A model generated the notes under the pieces. That model was given only the letters and a program-made list of their open reading frames with translations. It had not been told where the DNA came from and made no database searches. DNA of 64,000 nucleotides from Rhizobiaceae bacterium (GTDB lineage Bacteria > Pseudomonadota > Alphaproteobacteria > Rhizobiales > Rhizobiaceae), in assembly GCA_017640615.1 (NCBI GenBank), contig JAEPQK010000002.1:310001-374000 (forward strand), in the 5' to 3' direction. The position numbers and the translations under genes are program-made. The first letter of the stretch is position 1, and every line of letters starts with the position of its first letter. Of the stretch, positions 15,901-25,902 are shown one piece after another.

Positions 15901-17957
15901 TACCTGATGAGGTCATCCGAAATTGTAAGGCGGCCCGAAAGCCGCATCTTATATACTTGAAAGCTCTCCATGACACGCTGAACATAGTTGCGTGTCTCGG
16001 TGAAAGGAATGCGTTCGATCCAGTCGACGACGGTGTCGATATCCGTGCCGCGCGGGTCGCCGTAGCGTTTCATCCAGTCCTGGGCGCGGGCGGGGCCGGC
16101 ATTGTAGCCGGCAAGCGTGAGAACATAGGAGCCGTCGAAACGGCTGAGCTGATCGCCCAGAAACGCAGCGCCCAGCGTGGCATTGTAGCCGGGATCGGAG
16201 GTGAGGCGCCCAGCGGAATAGCGGAGGCCGGCACGCCGCGCCATGGAACGCGCCGTGCGCGGAAGCAGCTGCAACAGCCCGCGCGCACCTGCTGGCGAGA
16301 CGGCGGAAACGTTGAACTCGCTCTCCTGTCTTGCAACCGCATAGGCAAGCGCTTCGCCGGCGGCTGAAATGTCGGCCGAAGGCGGGATCACTCCAACCGG
16401 ATGCGCCAAAGCGCCGACATTGATGCCGCGTGCGGCAGCGATCTTCCCGACGCGCAGCGCAAGATTGTGGTCGCTGCGTTTTTCGGCCATGGCGGAGAGG
16501 AGCGCGAGCTCGCCGGGGCTGTCGAGCTCTTCCGCGAGACTGCGGTAAAGCACGTCGGCGCGGTCGGGATAGCCTGCGGCTTCGATGCGTTCGATGGCCC
16601 GAACGGCCCCGCGTTCTGCGAACCGGCTGCGTTCCTCTGCACTCGGCTCAGGGTAAGCGGCCGCTGCTAGCTCGCTTCCAATGCGAGCGGCGGCAAGCTG
16701 GCCATAAAACGTCGTTGAATAAAGCGCGGCCTTCTCAAAAAGCGCTTGAGCATCGCCGACCGCACCGGCCTCGGCTGCGCGCCCCAGCCAGTAATAGCCG
16801 CGCGAGAGCGAGATCGGGCCTTCGGCAAGATCCACGATTGCCTGAAAATGCGACGATGCGTTCTGCGGGTCATCAAGATGCCGCAGTGCATACCAGCCGG
16901 CATGAAATGCAGCGTCGGTGGCGGCGACCGGGCTTCCGCCGACATGCGCGGCGGCAACCTTGTAAGCCAAATCCGGTTTGCCGATGTCGATGAGTTCGCG
17001 TGAGAGCACGCGACGCTCGGTCCACCAGGCATCGGGATCGACATAGGAGGATGCATCAGCAGGTGCCTCCAGTATCGCCTCCGCCGCAGCCTCGTATTGC
17101 CGCGTCCAGCGCAGCCTGCGCGCCTGAGCAAACACATAGCCGGCGCCGCGCTGTGCTTTCGGCACCTTTTGCAGAAGCGCCTTTGCGCGGCCCTCGCGCC
17201 GGATGACCGCACCCCATGCCTCTGCGAGTTCGGAGGCTTCGGCACGTTTAGCGACGCGCTGTGCCGAACTTACCCGGTCGTAATGCAGCATCTGCTCCAT
17301 GTGGGCGCGATGGTCTGCCTGCGTAAGCAGCTCACTAAACTCGCGCAAAAAATCAGCTTCGTCTTTGGCCTCAAGCCGCTCTTGCCGCCAATAGGCGCTC
17401 ACGACTGCCGCGGCTTCGGCCTTCTTGCCGGTCGCGAGCAGCGCGCGCGCCAGAACAAAGACGCCCTGCTGTGTCCTCGGCTCTTTGCCTTGCAGTGCAT
17501 CGATGACGAAGTCTGCCGGCGCTTCTTCGTTATAAAGGGCGCGCTCCAGATAAATCTGCAGCGTTATCATGCCGGGCCAGCCTTCGAGTTCGTCAATCGC
17601 GTGAAGCAGCTCCGCGCTGGATTTGGCGCCGCCACCGAGGGCGATCGCCCAACTCATGGTCTGGTGGTCGAGCGAACCTTCTGGGAGTGAGTCGTGCGAC
17701 CTCAATGCAGCGGTCAGGTCGCCGCGCTTCAGGCCGGAAAGCCCGGCTTTCAAAAGTTCGAAGTCACCGGCAGTGGCATCGCGCTCTATTTCGCGAAGAA
17801 CAGCGGGATTGGTCTCCCGCAGCGCATCCTCGCGGAACACCGGCACAGGAATATCGGCGTCAGGCAGAATGCTGAGCGCACTGGCGCTGGTCAGCGGCAG
17901 ACAGAGCGCCAGTGCGGCAAGCGCAATCCGTTTGCAGATTGGATGGTTCGAATGCAT
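15900..17957 (-). CDS. slt: Soluble lytic murein transglycosylase (Slt70-like)
   Basis: 685-aa periplasmic enzyme cleaving the MurNAc-GlcNAc bond of peptidoglycan with 1,6-anhydro product formation. An N-terminal signal peptide ([17 protein letters not shown]) leads to a long helical superhelix of TPR-like repeats (residues ~40-500). The C-terminal SLT domain has catalytic Glu545 in ARQESEFN, then [27 protein letters not shown] and [16 protein letters not shown]. It is the first gene of a two-gene minus-strand unit with the hydrolase and is divergent from dapA. Confidence 0.92.
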   Translation of the reverse strand: MHSNHPICKRIALAALALCLPLTSASALSILPDADIPVPVFREDALRETNPAVLREIERDATAGDFELLKAGLSGLKRGDLTAALRSHDSLPEGSLDHQTMSWAIALGGGAKSSAELLHAIDELEGWPGMITLQIYLERALYNEEAPADFVIDALQGKEPRTQQGVFVLARALLATGKKAEAAAVVSAYWRQERLEAKDEADFLREFSELLTQADHRAHMEQMLHYDRVSSAQRVAKRAEASELAEAWGAVIRREGRAKALLQKVPKAQRGAGYVFAQARRLRWTRQYEAAAEAILEAPADASSYVDPDAWWTERRVLSRELIDIGKPDLAYKVAAAHVGGSPVAATDAAFHAGWYALRHLDDPQNASSHFQAIVDLAEGPISLSRGYYWLGRAAEAGAVGDAQALFEKAALYSTTFYGQLAAARIGSELAAAAYPEPSAEERSRFAERGAVRAIERIEAAGYPDRADVLYRSLAEELDSPGELALLSAMAEKRSDHNLALRVGKIAAARGINVGALAHPVGVIPPSADISAAGEALAYAVARQESEFNVSAVSPAGARGLLQLLPRTARSMARRAGLRYSAGRLTSDPGYNATLGAAFLGDQLSRFDGSYVLTLAGYNAGPARAQDWMKRYGDPRGTDIDTVVDWIERIPFTETRNYVQRVMESFQVYKMRLSGRLTISDDLIR

Positions 17958-18168
17958 CTTTGGAGTTTATCTTCCGTGCTGCAAAAACCGAAGCCCGCAA
18001 CTGCCGGCAGGCGAAATTCGACGGGCAATATACTATGTGCGGCCTTACCCCGCTGGCATATTGCTTCATGCGTTCAAATGCTTGCCCGCAAAGGGTGTCA
18101 GGACTATGGTGCGCCGCCGCGCGACCACGGGTTTTGTTTCGCGCAGAAAAGGAAGAGGTTTCGACAAA

Positions 18169-19059
18169 ATGGCTATCACGCTGAGAGGTTCGCTCACCGC
18201 ATTGGTGACCCCGTTCGCAAGCGACGGCAGCCTCAACGAAAAAGCCTTTTCCGATTTCGTGGAATGGCAGATCGCGGAAGGCACCAAAGGCCTTGTGCCG
18301 GTGGGCACGACGGGCGAGTCGCCGACGCTTTCGCATGCCGAACACAAGCGCGTTATCGAGCTATGCGTCGAGGCAGCGGCTGGACGCGTGCCGGTCGTTG
18401 CCGGCGCGGGCTCCAACAACACGACCGAGGCGATCGACCTTGCGCGCCATGCAAAGGAAGCTGGCGCTGATGCTGCTCTTGTGGTGACGCCCTATTACAA
18501 CAAGCCCACACAGCGGGGCCTCTACGCGCATTTCGCAGCCGTGGCGAAGGCGGCCGATATCCCGATCGTCATCTATAATATCCCCCCGCGTTCGGTGATC
18601 GACATGAGCCCGGAAACAATGGGCCGGCTGGCGCAGGATTTCGGCAATATCGTGGGCGTGAAGGACTCTACCGGTAAGGTGGAGCGCGTTTCGGAACAGC
18701 GCCTGACATGCGGAAAGGATTTCATCCAGCTTTCGGGCGAAGATGCATCTGCGCTCGGTTTCAATGCGCATGGCGGCGTGGGCTGCATTTCTGTATCTGC
18801 CAACATCGCGCCACGTCTTTGCGCCGAGTTTCAGGAAGCAACCCTGAATGGCGATAAGGAACGCGCGCTTGAATTGCAGGACCGGTTGATGCCGTTGCAC
18901 AAGGCGATCTTCACCGAGCCAGGTCTGTGTGGCGCGAAATACGGCCTTTCGAAGCTTGGTCGCTGCACCAATCTCGTGCGCTCGCCGCTGGTCACTATCG
19001 AAAAGTCGACCGAGGCATTGATCGACGCCGCCATGCAGCATGCCGGCATCGCGAACTGA
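18169..19059 (+). CDS. dapA: 4-hydroxy-tetrahydrodipicolinate synthase
   Basis: 296-aa TIM-barrel enzyme condensing pyruvate with aspartate semialdehyde, the first committed step of lysine/DAP synthesis. Motifs: [14 protein letters not shown] (pyruvate carboxylate contacts), [10 protein letters not shown], the Tyr in IYNIPPRSV, and the Schiff-base Lys in IVGVKDSTG. The chosen ATG at 18169 ([16 protein letters not shown]) is preceded by GGAAGAGG; the open frame extends upstream but there it overlaps slt in antisense. It is followed closely by smpB, the usual rhizobial order. Confidence 0.96.
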   Translation: MAITLRGSLTALVTPFASDGSLNEKAFSDFVEWQIAEGTKGLVPVGTTGESPTLSHAEHKRVIELCVEAAAGRVPVVAGAGSNNTTEAIDLARHAKEAGADAALVVTPYYNKPTQRGLYAHFAAVAKAADIPIVIYNIPPRSVIDMSPETMGRLAQDFGNIVGVKDSTGKVERVSEQRLTCGKDFIQLSGEDASALGFNAHGGVGCISVSANIAPRLCAEFQEATLNGDKERALELQDRLMPLHKAIFTEPGLCGAKYGLSKLGRCTNLVRSPLVTIEKSTEALIDAAMQHAGIAN

Positions 19060-19084
19060 CGCGCCGTAGCAGTAGCGAACAGCC

Positions 19085-19558
19085 ATGTCGAAAGACGCGA
19101 AGTCCAAAACACGCCCGGTGGCGGAAAACCGCAAGGCGCGCTTTTCCTACGAGGTGGTCGACACCTACGAGGCAGGCTTGGTGTTGACCGGCACTGAAGT
19201 GAAGTCGCTTCGCGAAGGGCAGGCCAACATCCAGGAAAGCTATGCCTCGGCAGAGGATGGCGAGATTTGGCTGATCAACTCCTATCTGCCCGAATATCTG
19301 CAGGGCAATCGCTTCAACCACGAGCCGCGGCGCCGCCGTAAGCTGTTGTTGAACAAGAAGGAAATGGCCAAGCTCGCGCAGTCGGTGGATCGCGAGGGCA
19401 TGACCATGGTACCGCTCAAGATTTACTTCAACGATCGCGGTCGCGCCAAACTGTTGCTCGGTCTCGCCAAAGGCAAGAAGTTGCACGACAAGCGCGAGAC
19501 GGAAAAGAAGCGCGACTGGGCGCGCGAAAAAAGCCGGCTGCTCAAAGAGCGCGGGTAG
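19085..19558 (+). CDS. smpB: SsrA-binding protein SmpB
   Basis: 157-aa RNA-binding protein that delivers tmRNA to stalled ribosomes for trans-translation. Family motifs are clear: [40 protein letters not shown], the [16 protein letters not shown] segment and a basic C-terminal tail ([21 protein letters not shown]). Length is typical. It sits 25 bases after dapA on the same strand, likely in one transcript. It converges on the UDG gene, leaving only six bases between stops. Confidence 0.97.
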   Translation: MSKDAKSKTRPVAENRKARFSYEVVDTYEAGLVLTGTEVKSLREGQANIQESYASAEDGEIWLINSYLPEYLQGNRFNHEPRRRRKLLLNKKEMAKLAQSVDREGMTMVPLKIYFNDRGRAKLLLGLAKGKKLHDKRETEKKRDWAREKSRLLKERG

Positions 19559-19564
19559 GGCGGT

Positions 19565-20242
19565 TCAGCCCGAGCGCTGCTCGTCTAGAAACGCCCTGAT
19601 CTGCGCAAACACCGCGCGGAACATTTCCTCCGTCAGCCGGCCGGTGTTCGTGTTGTAGCGCGAGCAGTGATAGCTGCCGAAGAGTGTCACGCTGCCGATC
19701 CGATGCCTTGAGCCATGTCCGAACTTGTTGGCCGCGACGCGCTCGCCGAGTGTCCGCACCACCGATTGGTGCGCGATCGTACCCAACGCCAATATGGCCT
19801 CCAGATTGGGAAACCGCTCGATTGTGGGCGTGAGAAATTGCCTGCAGGTCGTGATCTCGCCACCGGTCGGCTTGTTTTCAGGCGGCACGCAGCGCACCGC
19901 ATTGGTGATCGCGGTGCCAACGAGCTGTACGCCGTCATCCGGCCGAGCTTTATAAGTTCCCTGCGCGAAGCCGAATTCGCCAAGCGTCTGGTAAAGCAGA
20001 TCGCCGGCGTAGTCGCCGGTAAAGGGGCGGCCGGTCTTGTTGGCCCCGCGCAGGCCTGGTGCGAGGCCTACGATGAGTAATCGAACAGCCTCTTCACCGC
20101 TCGGCGGCAGGAATGTCGGCACCGGCGCGTTGAACCAGTCCGGCTCCTTGCAGCGCCAGCCCGCAATGAAATCATGCAGGCGCGGACAGAGCGCGCAGTC
20201 GCGCGGCGGCTCGGTCGCAGCCTGAGGCACGGCCGGCATCAA
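19565..20242 (-). CDS. Uracil-DNA glycosylase, family 5-like (UDGb)
   Basis: 225 aa. It would excise uracil (family 5 also hypoxanthine and other damaged bases) from DNA. Motif A is GLAPGLRGANKTGRPFTGD, in which the activating acid of other UDG families is replaced, as in UDGb; motif B is HCSRYNTNTGRLT. Cysteines CALCP near the N-terminus, with others downstream (NAVRC, TTCRQF), fit a 4Fe-4S cluster. The start codon overlaps the stop of the NYN-domain gene by four bases, so the two are translated together. Confidence 0.88.
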   Translation of the reverse strand: MMPAVPQAATEPPRDCALCPRLHDFIAGWRCKEPDWFNAPVPTFLPPSGEEAVRLLIVGLAPGLRGANKTGRPFTGDYAGDLLYQTLGEFGFAQGTYKARPDDGVQLVGTAITNAVRCVPPENKPTGGEITTCRQFLTPTIERFPNLEAILALGTIAHQSVVRTLGERVAANKFGHGSRHRIGSVTLFGSYHCSRYNTNTGRLTEEMFRAVFAQIRAFLDEQRSG

Positions 20243-20823
20243 TATTCGTCGTCTTCAATATCCTCGTCCGGCTCGTTGCGGCGCGGCGGACGTTCGGAAG
20301 GATCGCGGCCGATTTCGTCCTTCAGCGACATGAGGTCGATGAACTGGTCCGCCTGCCGGCGCAGATCGTCCGAGATCATTGGCGGCTGCGAGCTCATCGT
20401 GGAGATAACGCTCACTTTGCGGCCGCGTCGCTGCAGCGCCTCCACCAGCGTGCGGAAGTCGCCATCGCCGGAAAAGATCACATAGTGGTCAACGACATCG
20501 GAAAGCTCGAACGCATCGATCGCGAGCTCGATATCCATATTGCCTTTGATTTTGCGCCGTCCGGTCGAATCGGTGAATTCCTTGGCCGGCTTCGTAACCA
20601 CCCGGTAGCCATTGTAATCCAGCCAGTCGATCAGCGGCCGGATTGAGGAATATTCCTGATCTTCCACCAGCGCGGTGTAGTAATATGCGCGAAGCAGATA
20701 GCCTTTTTTGTTAAATGAATCCAAAAGCTTGCGGTAGTCGATGTCGAAGCCGAGCGACCGCGACGTGGCATAAAGGTTGGCACCGTCGATGAACAGAGCG
20801 ATTTTTTCGCGAGGGTCGAACAT
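20239..20823 (-). CDS. NYN-domain (LabA/DUF88) protein, putative RNase
   Basis: 194 aa of the NYN/PIN-like nuclease superfamily. Acidic metal-binding positions are in ALFIDGANLYA, in IELAIDAFEL and in VIFSGDGDFRTLVEAL. LabA-type proteins are believed to act on RNA, but the target is unknown. ATG at 20823 (MFDPREKIALFIDG) with AAGGA eight bases upstream; a longer frame from 20859 lacks a ribosome site. The acidic, charged tail (~ERPPRRNEPDEDIEDDEY) is low complexity. It is coupled to the UDG gene downstream and divergent from rpoZ. Confidence 0.85.
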   Translation of the reverse strand: MFDPREKIALFIDGANLYATSRSLGFDIDYRKLLDSFNKKGYLLRAYYYTALVEDQEYSSIRPLIDWLDYNGYRVVTKPAKEFTDSTGRRKIKGNMDIELAIDAFELSDVVDHYVIFSGDGDFRTLVEALQRRGRKVSVISTMSSQPPMISDDLRRQADQFIDLMSLKDEIGRDPSERPPRRNEPDEDIEDDEY

Positions 20824-21077
20824 GGGCAATGTCCTTCTGATGAAAACAATCTGAGGCAATCAAAGGAACGCGAGGCCGAAATCAGGAACGCGTAAAGCTA
20901 TCAAATAGCGTTTCAGCCGGGCGTTTTGAAGGGTGGCGGGGTTCACGTTACGGTGGTTTTGGCGGCCATTCGCCGCAATTGTGCCCCGTACTTGCGCGAT
21001 TGCTTGAAATCCGCAGCGCTTCATTATATTGAGCCCGCAATCTCCGGAAAAATCCGAATGAACGAAAGGGGCGCCGT

Positions 21078-21470
21078 ATGGCCCGCGTTACAGTCGAAGA
21101 CTGCATCGACAAGGTTGATAACCGCTTTGAACTCGTCCTTCTGGCCGGCCACCGTGCGCGCCAGATTTCGCAGGGACAGCCCATCACCATCGAGCGCGAC
21201 AACGACAAGAACCCGGTCGTTGCACTGCGCGAAATCGCCGACGAGACGCTTTCGCCGGGCGACCTAAAGGAAGACCTCATCCACTCGCTGCAGAAGCATG
21301 TCGAGGTTGATGAGCCCGAGGCTGATCAGCCGGCAATCACCGCTGAGGCGACTGAAACCGCTGATACGCCCGACGCGCCGGAAGAAGTTACCTTCGACCG
21401 CATGAGCGAAGAAGATCTGCTCGCCGGCATCGAAGGTCTCGTGCCGCCGGAAAAAAGCGACGACTTTTAG
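21078..21470 (+). CDS. rpoZ: RNA polymerase omega subunit
   Basis: 130-aa small subunit that promotes RNA polymerase assembly and is part of the ppGpp site in proteobacteria. [30 protein letters not shown] and [14 protein letters not shown] are the conserved omega core (residues 1-70); the acidic alphaproteobacterial C-terminal extension follows. It lies just upstream of rsh, coupling the ppGpp target and its synthase in one region, as in many proteobacteria. A terminator-like hairpin follows. Confidence 0.97.
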   Translation: MARVTVEDCIDKVDNRFELVLLAGHRARQISQGQPITIERDNDKNPVVALREIADETLSPGDLKEDLIHSLQKHVEVDEPEADQPAITAEATETADTPDAPEEVTFDRMSEEDLLAGIEGLVPPEKSDDF

Positions 21471-21488
21471 GCTTGAGATCGCCGGACT

Positions 21489-21510
21489 GAGGCAACGCGC
21501 CTCTTTTCTT
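21489..21510 (+). terminator. Short hairpin with T-run after rpoZ
   Basis: GAGGC / GCCTC stem with loop AACGC followed by TTTTCTT, 19 bases after the rpoZ stop. A second inverted repeat (AACATGCG at 21535 and CGCATGTT at 21558) follows. The stem is short, so read-through into rsh is possible. Confidence 0.55.
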
Positions 21511-21640
21511 GCGCAAGCAATCAGCGCTATTTTGAACATGCGTCGTGGTATCCGCGGCGCATGTTTTCGTTTGCCCTGCATGTCGGGCCCTCCACGTCCG
21601 CAGCCACGTCGAAGCAGGAACACAGCCGGAGTAGCTGCCG

Positions 21641-23872
21641 ATGATGCGTCAATATGAGCTTGTGGAGCGCGTTCAGCGCTACAAGCCGGACGTCAATGAG
21701 GCGCTGCTCAACAAGGCTTATATTTATGCCATGCAGAAGCATGGCCGGCAGCGGCGGGCCTCCGGCGATCCCTATTTCTCGCACCCGCTCGAAGTTGCCG
21801 CGATCCTCACTGACATGCATGCCGACGAGGCGACGATAGCTGTCGCGCTTTTGCATGACACCATCGAGGATACGACCGCCACGCGCGCCGAGATCGACGA
21901 GCTGTTCGGCCCCGAGATGGGCCGGCTGGTCGAAGGCCTGACCAAGTTGAAGAAGATCGATCTCGTCTCCAAGAAGGCGGAGCAGGCGGAAAATCTGCGC
22001 AAGCTGTTGCTCGCCATTTCCGATGATGTGCGGGTGCTTCTCGTCAAGCTCGCCGACCGTCTGCACAATATGCGCACGCTCGATCATGTGCCGCCGTCGA
22101 AGCGCCAGCGTATAGCTGAAGAGACGATGGAGATATACGCGCCGCTGGCCGGCCGGATGGGCATGCAGGACATGCGCGAGGAGCTTGAGGAGCTCGCATT
22201 CCGCCACATCAACCCGGAAGCCTATGCCGCCGTCGTTGAACGGCTGGGTGAAATCACGGAAGTCAGCAAGACCGTCATTTCGGAAATCGAAAGCGCTCTC
22301 TCGCAGCTCTTCGAGCGCTACAAGATCGACGCGGTTGTAAAGAGCCGGCGCAAGAAGCCGTGGTCGGTGTTCCGCAAGATGGAAACGAAGGGGCTTTCAT
22401 TCGAACAGCTCTCCGACATATTCGGCTTCCGCGTCATCGTCGGCAGTGTGCCCGACTGCTACCGCGCGCTGGGTGCGATCCACACCACATGGTCAATGGT
22501 GCCGGGCCGTTTCAAGGATTACATCTCGACGCCCAAGCAGAACGACTATCAGTCGATCCACACCACAATCGTTGGCCCGTCGCGCCAGCGTGTGGAGCTT
22601 CAAATTCGCACCCGCGACATGAACCGGGTCGCCGAATATGGCGTCGCCGCTCACGCGCTCTACAAGGATTTGCCCGAAGGTGTGAATGGCAGCAGCCATG
22701 CTATTTCGCGTGACACCAACGCCTATGGCTGGCTGCGGCGAACCATCGAAGCGCTTTCGGTGGGCGATAACCCGGAAGATTTTCTGGAGAACACCAAGCT
22801 GGAGCTCTTCCAGGACCAGGTGTTCTGCTTCACGCCCAAGGGCATGATCATCCCGCTGCCGCGCGGCGCAACGCCGATCGATTTTGCCTATGCGGTCCAC
22901 ACCGATGTCGGCGACACCTGCGTCGGCTGCAAGGTGAACGGTCGCATCATGCCGCTGGTGACCGAACTCAAGAATGGCGACGAGGTCGAGATCATCCGCT
23001 CCAAGGCACAGGTGCCGCCCGCTGCCTGGGAAAATGTCGTTGTCACGGGAAAGGCGCGCTCTGCGATCCGCCGTGCCACCCGCAACGCGATCCGCAAGCA
23101 GTATTCGGGCCTCGGCACACGCATCCTTGAACGCGCCTTCGAGCGCGCCGGCAAACCCTTTAGCAAGGATGCTCTGAAGCCTGCACTGAACCGCCTCGCA
23201 CGCAAGGAGGTGGAAGACGTGTTGGCCTCTGTAGGGCGCGGCGAATTGTCGTCACCCGATGTGCTGAAAGCCGTGTTCCCCGACTTCAAGGATGAGCGTG
23301 TCACGCAACCGCCGAAGGAGCGGGAAGAGGGCTGGTTCAACATGCGCAATGCCGCCGGCATGCTCTTTCAGATACCGGGCCGCACGTCGCGCAAGACCAA
23401 GAAGCAGACCCAGAAGCAGGGCGATGCCGTTCCCATTCGCGGTGTCACAGGCGACCTACCGGTGCGCTTTGCGCCCGAGGGCGCTGTGCCGGGCGACCGC
23501 ATCGTCGGCATTTTGCAGCCCGGATCTGGCATCACGATATACCCGATCCAGTCGCCATCGCTCACCGCTTATGACGACCAGCCCGACCGCTGGATCGACG
23601 TGCGCTGGGACATAGACGAAGACACCAAGGAGCGCTTTCCGGCGCGGGTTTCCGTCACGGCGATCAACGAGCCCGGCTCGCTGGCCAACATTGCGCAGGT
23701 GGTCGCGGCCAACGACGCCAACATCCACATGCTCTCCATGGTGCGTACCGCACCAGACTTCACTGAGATGATCATCGATCTTGAGGTGTGGGACCTCAAG
23801 CAGCTCAACCGGCTTCTATCGCAGCTTAAGGAGCATTCCAGTGTCTCCGATGCCCGCCGCGTCAACGGCTAG
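21641..23872 (+). CDS. rsh: Bifunctional (p)ppGpp synthetase/hydrolase (RelA/SpoT homologue)
   Basis: 743-aa Rsh enzyme controlling the stringent response. Domains in order: HD hydrolase (residues ~25-190; HPLEVA, LLHDTIED), synthetase (~230-360; KSRRKKPWSVFRKM, GFRVIV, DYISTPKQNDYQSIHTTI), TGS (~385-450; VFCFTPKGMIIPLPRGATP) and C-terminal ACT (~665-740; INEPGSLANIAQVVA). The intact HD motif argues for both synthesis and degradation, as for the single rhizobial Rsh. It begins ATGATG; either codon could start. It is downstream of rpoZ and upstream of a DUF2062 gene. Confidence 0.96.
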   Translation: MMRQYELVERVQRYKPDVNEALLNKAYIYAMQKHGRQRRASGDPYFSHPLEVAAILTDMHADEATIAVALLHDTIEDTTATRAEIDELFGPEMGRLVEGLTKLKKIDLVSKKAEQAENLRKLLLAISDDVRVLLVKLADRLHNMRTLDHVPPSKRQRIAEETMEIYAPLAGRMGMQDMREELEELAFRHINPEAYAAVVERLGEITEVSKTVISEIESALSQLFERYKIDAVVKSRRKKPWSVFRKMETKGLSFEQLSDIFGFRVIVGSVPDCYRALGAIHTTWSMVPGRFKDYISTPKQNDYQSIHTTIVGPSRQRVELQIRTRDMNRVAEYGVAAHALYKDLPEGVNGSSHAISRDTNAYGWLRRTIEALSVGDNPEDFLENTKLELFQDQVFCFTPKGMIIPLPRGATPIDFAYAVHTDVGDTCVGCKVNGRIMPLVTELKNGDEVEIIRSKAQVPPAAWENVVVTGKARSAIRRATRNAIRKQYSGLGTRILERAFERAGKPFSKDALKPALNRLARKEVEDVLASVGRGELSSPDVLKAVFPDFKDERVTQPPKEREEGWFNMRNAAGMLFQIPGRTSRKTKKQTQKQGDAVPIRGVTGDLPVRFAPEGAVPGDRIVGILQPGSGITIYPIQSPSLTAYDDQPDRWIDVRWDIDEDTKERFPARVSVTAINEPGSLANIAQVVAANDANIHMLSMVRTAPDFTEMIIDLEVWDLKQLNRLLSQLKEHSSVSDARRVNG

Positions 23873-24036
23873 CCGCCAAATGCGGCTAATGTCTTGTTGT
23901 GGCTGCCACATTGCGTGGTTATGTTGATTGCTGGAGCTGCCGGGGTTTGCGATACGCTTAGTTAACAAGCCACCTTTATCCTCCATCTGAACACTGAATC
24001 GCCTTGCGATTCGATCGAACTGGACAAGTCGGCGCA

Positions 24037-24627
24037 ATGCTGTTTCGACGCAGAAAACCTGCTGATTCATGGGACCGGATCCGTACCTGGCTCTGGCCCC
24101 GCAGGTCGGTCTGGCGCTCGACCCAATATTTCGTCAAACGGGTGCTCAGGATTACCGCGACCCCGCACGCGGTCGCAGCCGGCGTGGCCGCAGGCGTGCT
24201 TGCGTCCTTCACCCCATTTCTTGGTTTTCATTTCCTCATTGCCGCCGCGGTTGCGATCGTCCTGCGCGGCAACGTCGTCGCCTCCGCGCTCGGCACCATG
24301 GTCGGCAATCCGATTACTTTTCCGTTCATTTTCGCGGGCACGCTGGGGCTGGGCCGCTTCCTGCTCTATGGCCGCCATCCCGAATCGCTGGCCCCGATCG
24401 ATATTTCTTCCACGCTGCGGCATCTCGACTTCGCTCACATCTGGCAGCCGCTGCTTTGGCCGATGACCCTGGGCGGTCTGGTGATCGGCTCGCTTGCCGG
24501 GCTCACCGTATACGTGCTGACTCGCTGGGGCGCGTATATGTTCCGTGAGGAGCGCCGCCGCCGGCTGGCTGAGCGCGCGAAACGCCGCGCCGAGGCCTCC
24601 CTGGCCGCGCAAGCCAGCACGGCGTAA
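24037..24627 (+). CDS. DUF2062 domain membrane protein
   Basis: 196-aa predicted inner-membrane protein. The DUF2062 domain spans most of the chain: ATPHAVAAGVAAGVLASFTPFLGFHF, then RGNVVASALGTMVGNP and two further hydrophobic segments, ending in a basic tail (EERRRRLAERAKRRAEAS). The molecular role is not established. ATG at 24037 is preferred over a TTG at 24004 with a weaker context. It sits between rsh and acpS, a conserved rhizobial order. Confidence 0.85.
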   Translation: MLFRRRKPADSWDRIRTWLWPRRSVWRSTQYFVKRVLRITATPHAVAAGVAAGVLASFTPFLGFHFLIAAAVAIVLRGNVVASALGTMVGNPITFPFIFAGTLGLGRFLLYGRHPESLAPIDISSTLRHLDFAHIWQPLLWPMTLGGLVIGSLAGLTVYVLTRWGAYMFREERRRRLAERAKRRAEASLAAQASTA

Positions 24628-24636
24628 GCTCCCTCC

Positions 24637-25038
24637 ATGATTGTCGGCATCGGCAGCGACCTCATCGACATCAGGCGCGTCGAGGCGACGCTTGAGCGTT
24701 TTGGCGAGCGCTTCATCAACCGCGTCTTCACGCCGGTTGAGCAGGCGCGTTCAGAGCGCCGCAGGCAGCGCGCAGCATCCTATGCCAAACGCTTCGCCGC
24801 CAAGGAGGCCTGCGCCAAGGCCCTGGGCACGGGGCTCTCGCGCGGAGTGTTCTGGCGCGATATGGGTGTCGTCAACCAGCGCGGGGGCAAACCGACCATG
24901 CAGCTCACGGGCGGCGCTGCGGAACGGTTGAACCAACTGCTGCCGGAAAATTACCGCGCGGTAATCCACATCACAATCACCGACGACCACCCGCTGGCGC
25001 AGGCTTTTGTGATCATCGAAGCGCTGCCGGCTGATTAG
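24637..25038 (+). CDS. acpS: Holo-[acyl-carrier-protein] synthase
   Basis: 133-aa phosphopantetheinyl transferase that moves 4'-phosphopantetheine from CoA to acyl carrier protein, activating fatty acid synthesis. Family motifs: [23 protein letters not shown] with the Mg-binding Asp, and [18 protein letters not shown] with the second acidic ligand. Length is typical. It starts nine bases after the DUF2062 stop and precedes lepB, rnc, era and recO in a dense operon. Confidence 0.96.
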   Translation: MIVGIGSDLIDIRRVEATLERFGERFINRVFTPVEQARSERRRQRAASYAKRFAAKEACAKALGTGLSRGVFWRDMGVVNQRGGKPTMQLTGGAAERLNQLLPENYRAVIHITITDDHPLAQAFVIIEALPAD

Positions 25039-25140
25039 ACGACTGCCGCTGTCACAAGGCCGCCGCAATGGCGTTGCCCCTGACCTTGAAACGCCCTAAG
25101 ACGGCTGCGGCCCGAAGGGCTTCCCGGAACCGAGGATGAG

Positions 25141-25890
25141 ATGAGCGTGGCAGACAAAACGCAGAAGAAATCGGGCGGACTTGGCGAGACCGTCAGTGTG
25201 ATCGTCCAGGCGCTCATTCTGGCGCTCATCATCCGCACATTTCTGTTCCAGCCATTCTCGATTCCCTCGGGCTCCATGCGTCCGACCCTGCTTGAGGGCG
25301 ACTATCTGTTCGTCACCAAATGGGCCTATGGCTATTCGCACCATTCGCTGCCGTTCTCCCCGCCTGTTTTTTCGGGCCGCATCTGGGATGCAGAGCCGGA
25401 GCGCGGCGACGTGGCCGTCTTCAAACTGCCGCAGGACCCGAGCTTCGATTACATCAAACGCGTAATCGGCCTGCCTGGCGACCGCATTCAGATGCGCGAC
25501 GGTCAACTCTTCATCAATGATGAGGCCGTGCCGCGCGAAAAGGTTGGCGAAATCAACAATCCCGACATCACCGAGGTGAACCGCCCGGTCGAAGTGTGGC
25601 GCGAAACGCTGCCCAACGGCGTCGCTTACGACACACTCGACCTCACCAAGAACGGCATTGGCGACGACACGCGCGAATTCCGCGTTCCCGAGGGCCATTA
25701 TTTCATGATGGGCGACAATCGCGACAATTCCACCGATAGCCGCTTTACCGTCGGCTTCGTCCCGCATGAAAATCTGGTCGGCCGCGCCAACATCATCTTC
25801 TTCTCCATCGCCGGCGGCCACAGCCCGCTCGAAATCTGGCAGTGGCCGTCTGAAATGCGCGTCGACCGCCTGTTCGGCTGGGTCGAATAG
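25141..25890 (+). CDS. lepB: Signal peptidase I
   Basis: 249-aa inner-membrane serine protease removing signal peptides from secreted proteins. One N-terminal transmembrane segment (residues ~18-35) leads to the catalytic Ser45 in PSGSMRPTL, then the general-base Lys106 in DYIKRVIGLPGD and the signature GDNRDNSTDSR. The periplasmic domain has the usual box B-E motifs. There is a single membrane anchor, as in rhizobial forms. It is followed 12 bases later by rnc. Confidence 0.96.
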   Translation: MSVADKTQKKSGGLGETVSVIVQALILALIIRTFLFQPFSIPSGSMRPTLLEGDYLFVTKWAYGYSHHSLPFSPPVFSGRIWDAEPERGDVAVFKLPQDPSFDYIKRVIGLPGDRIQMRDGQLFINDEAVPREKVGEINNPDITEVNRPVEVWRETLPNGVAYDTLDLTKNGIGDDTREFRVPEGHYFMMGDNRDNSTDSRFTVGFVPHENLVGRANIIFFSIAGGHSPLEIWQWPSEMRVDRLFGWVE

Positions 25891-25902
25891 CGGGACGGCG
25901 CG

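Noticed and set aside
20926-21267. 113-aa plus-strand open frame before and over rpoZ
   Set aside because: Overlaps rpoZ in another frame, has no ribosome site and no protein-like pattern.
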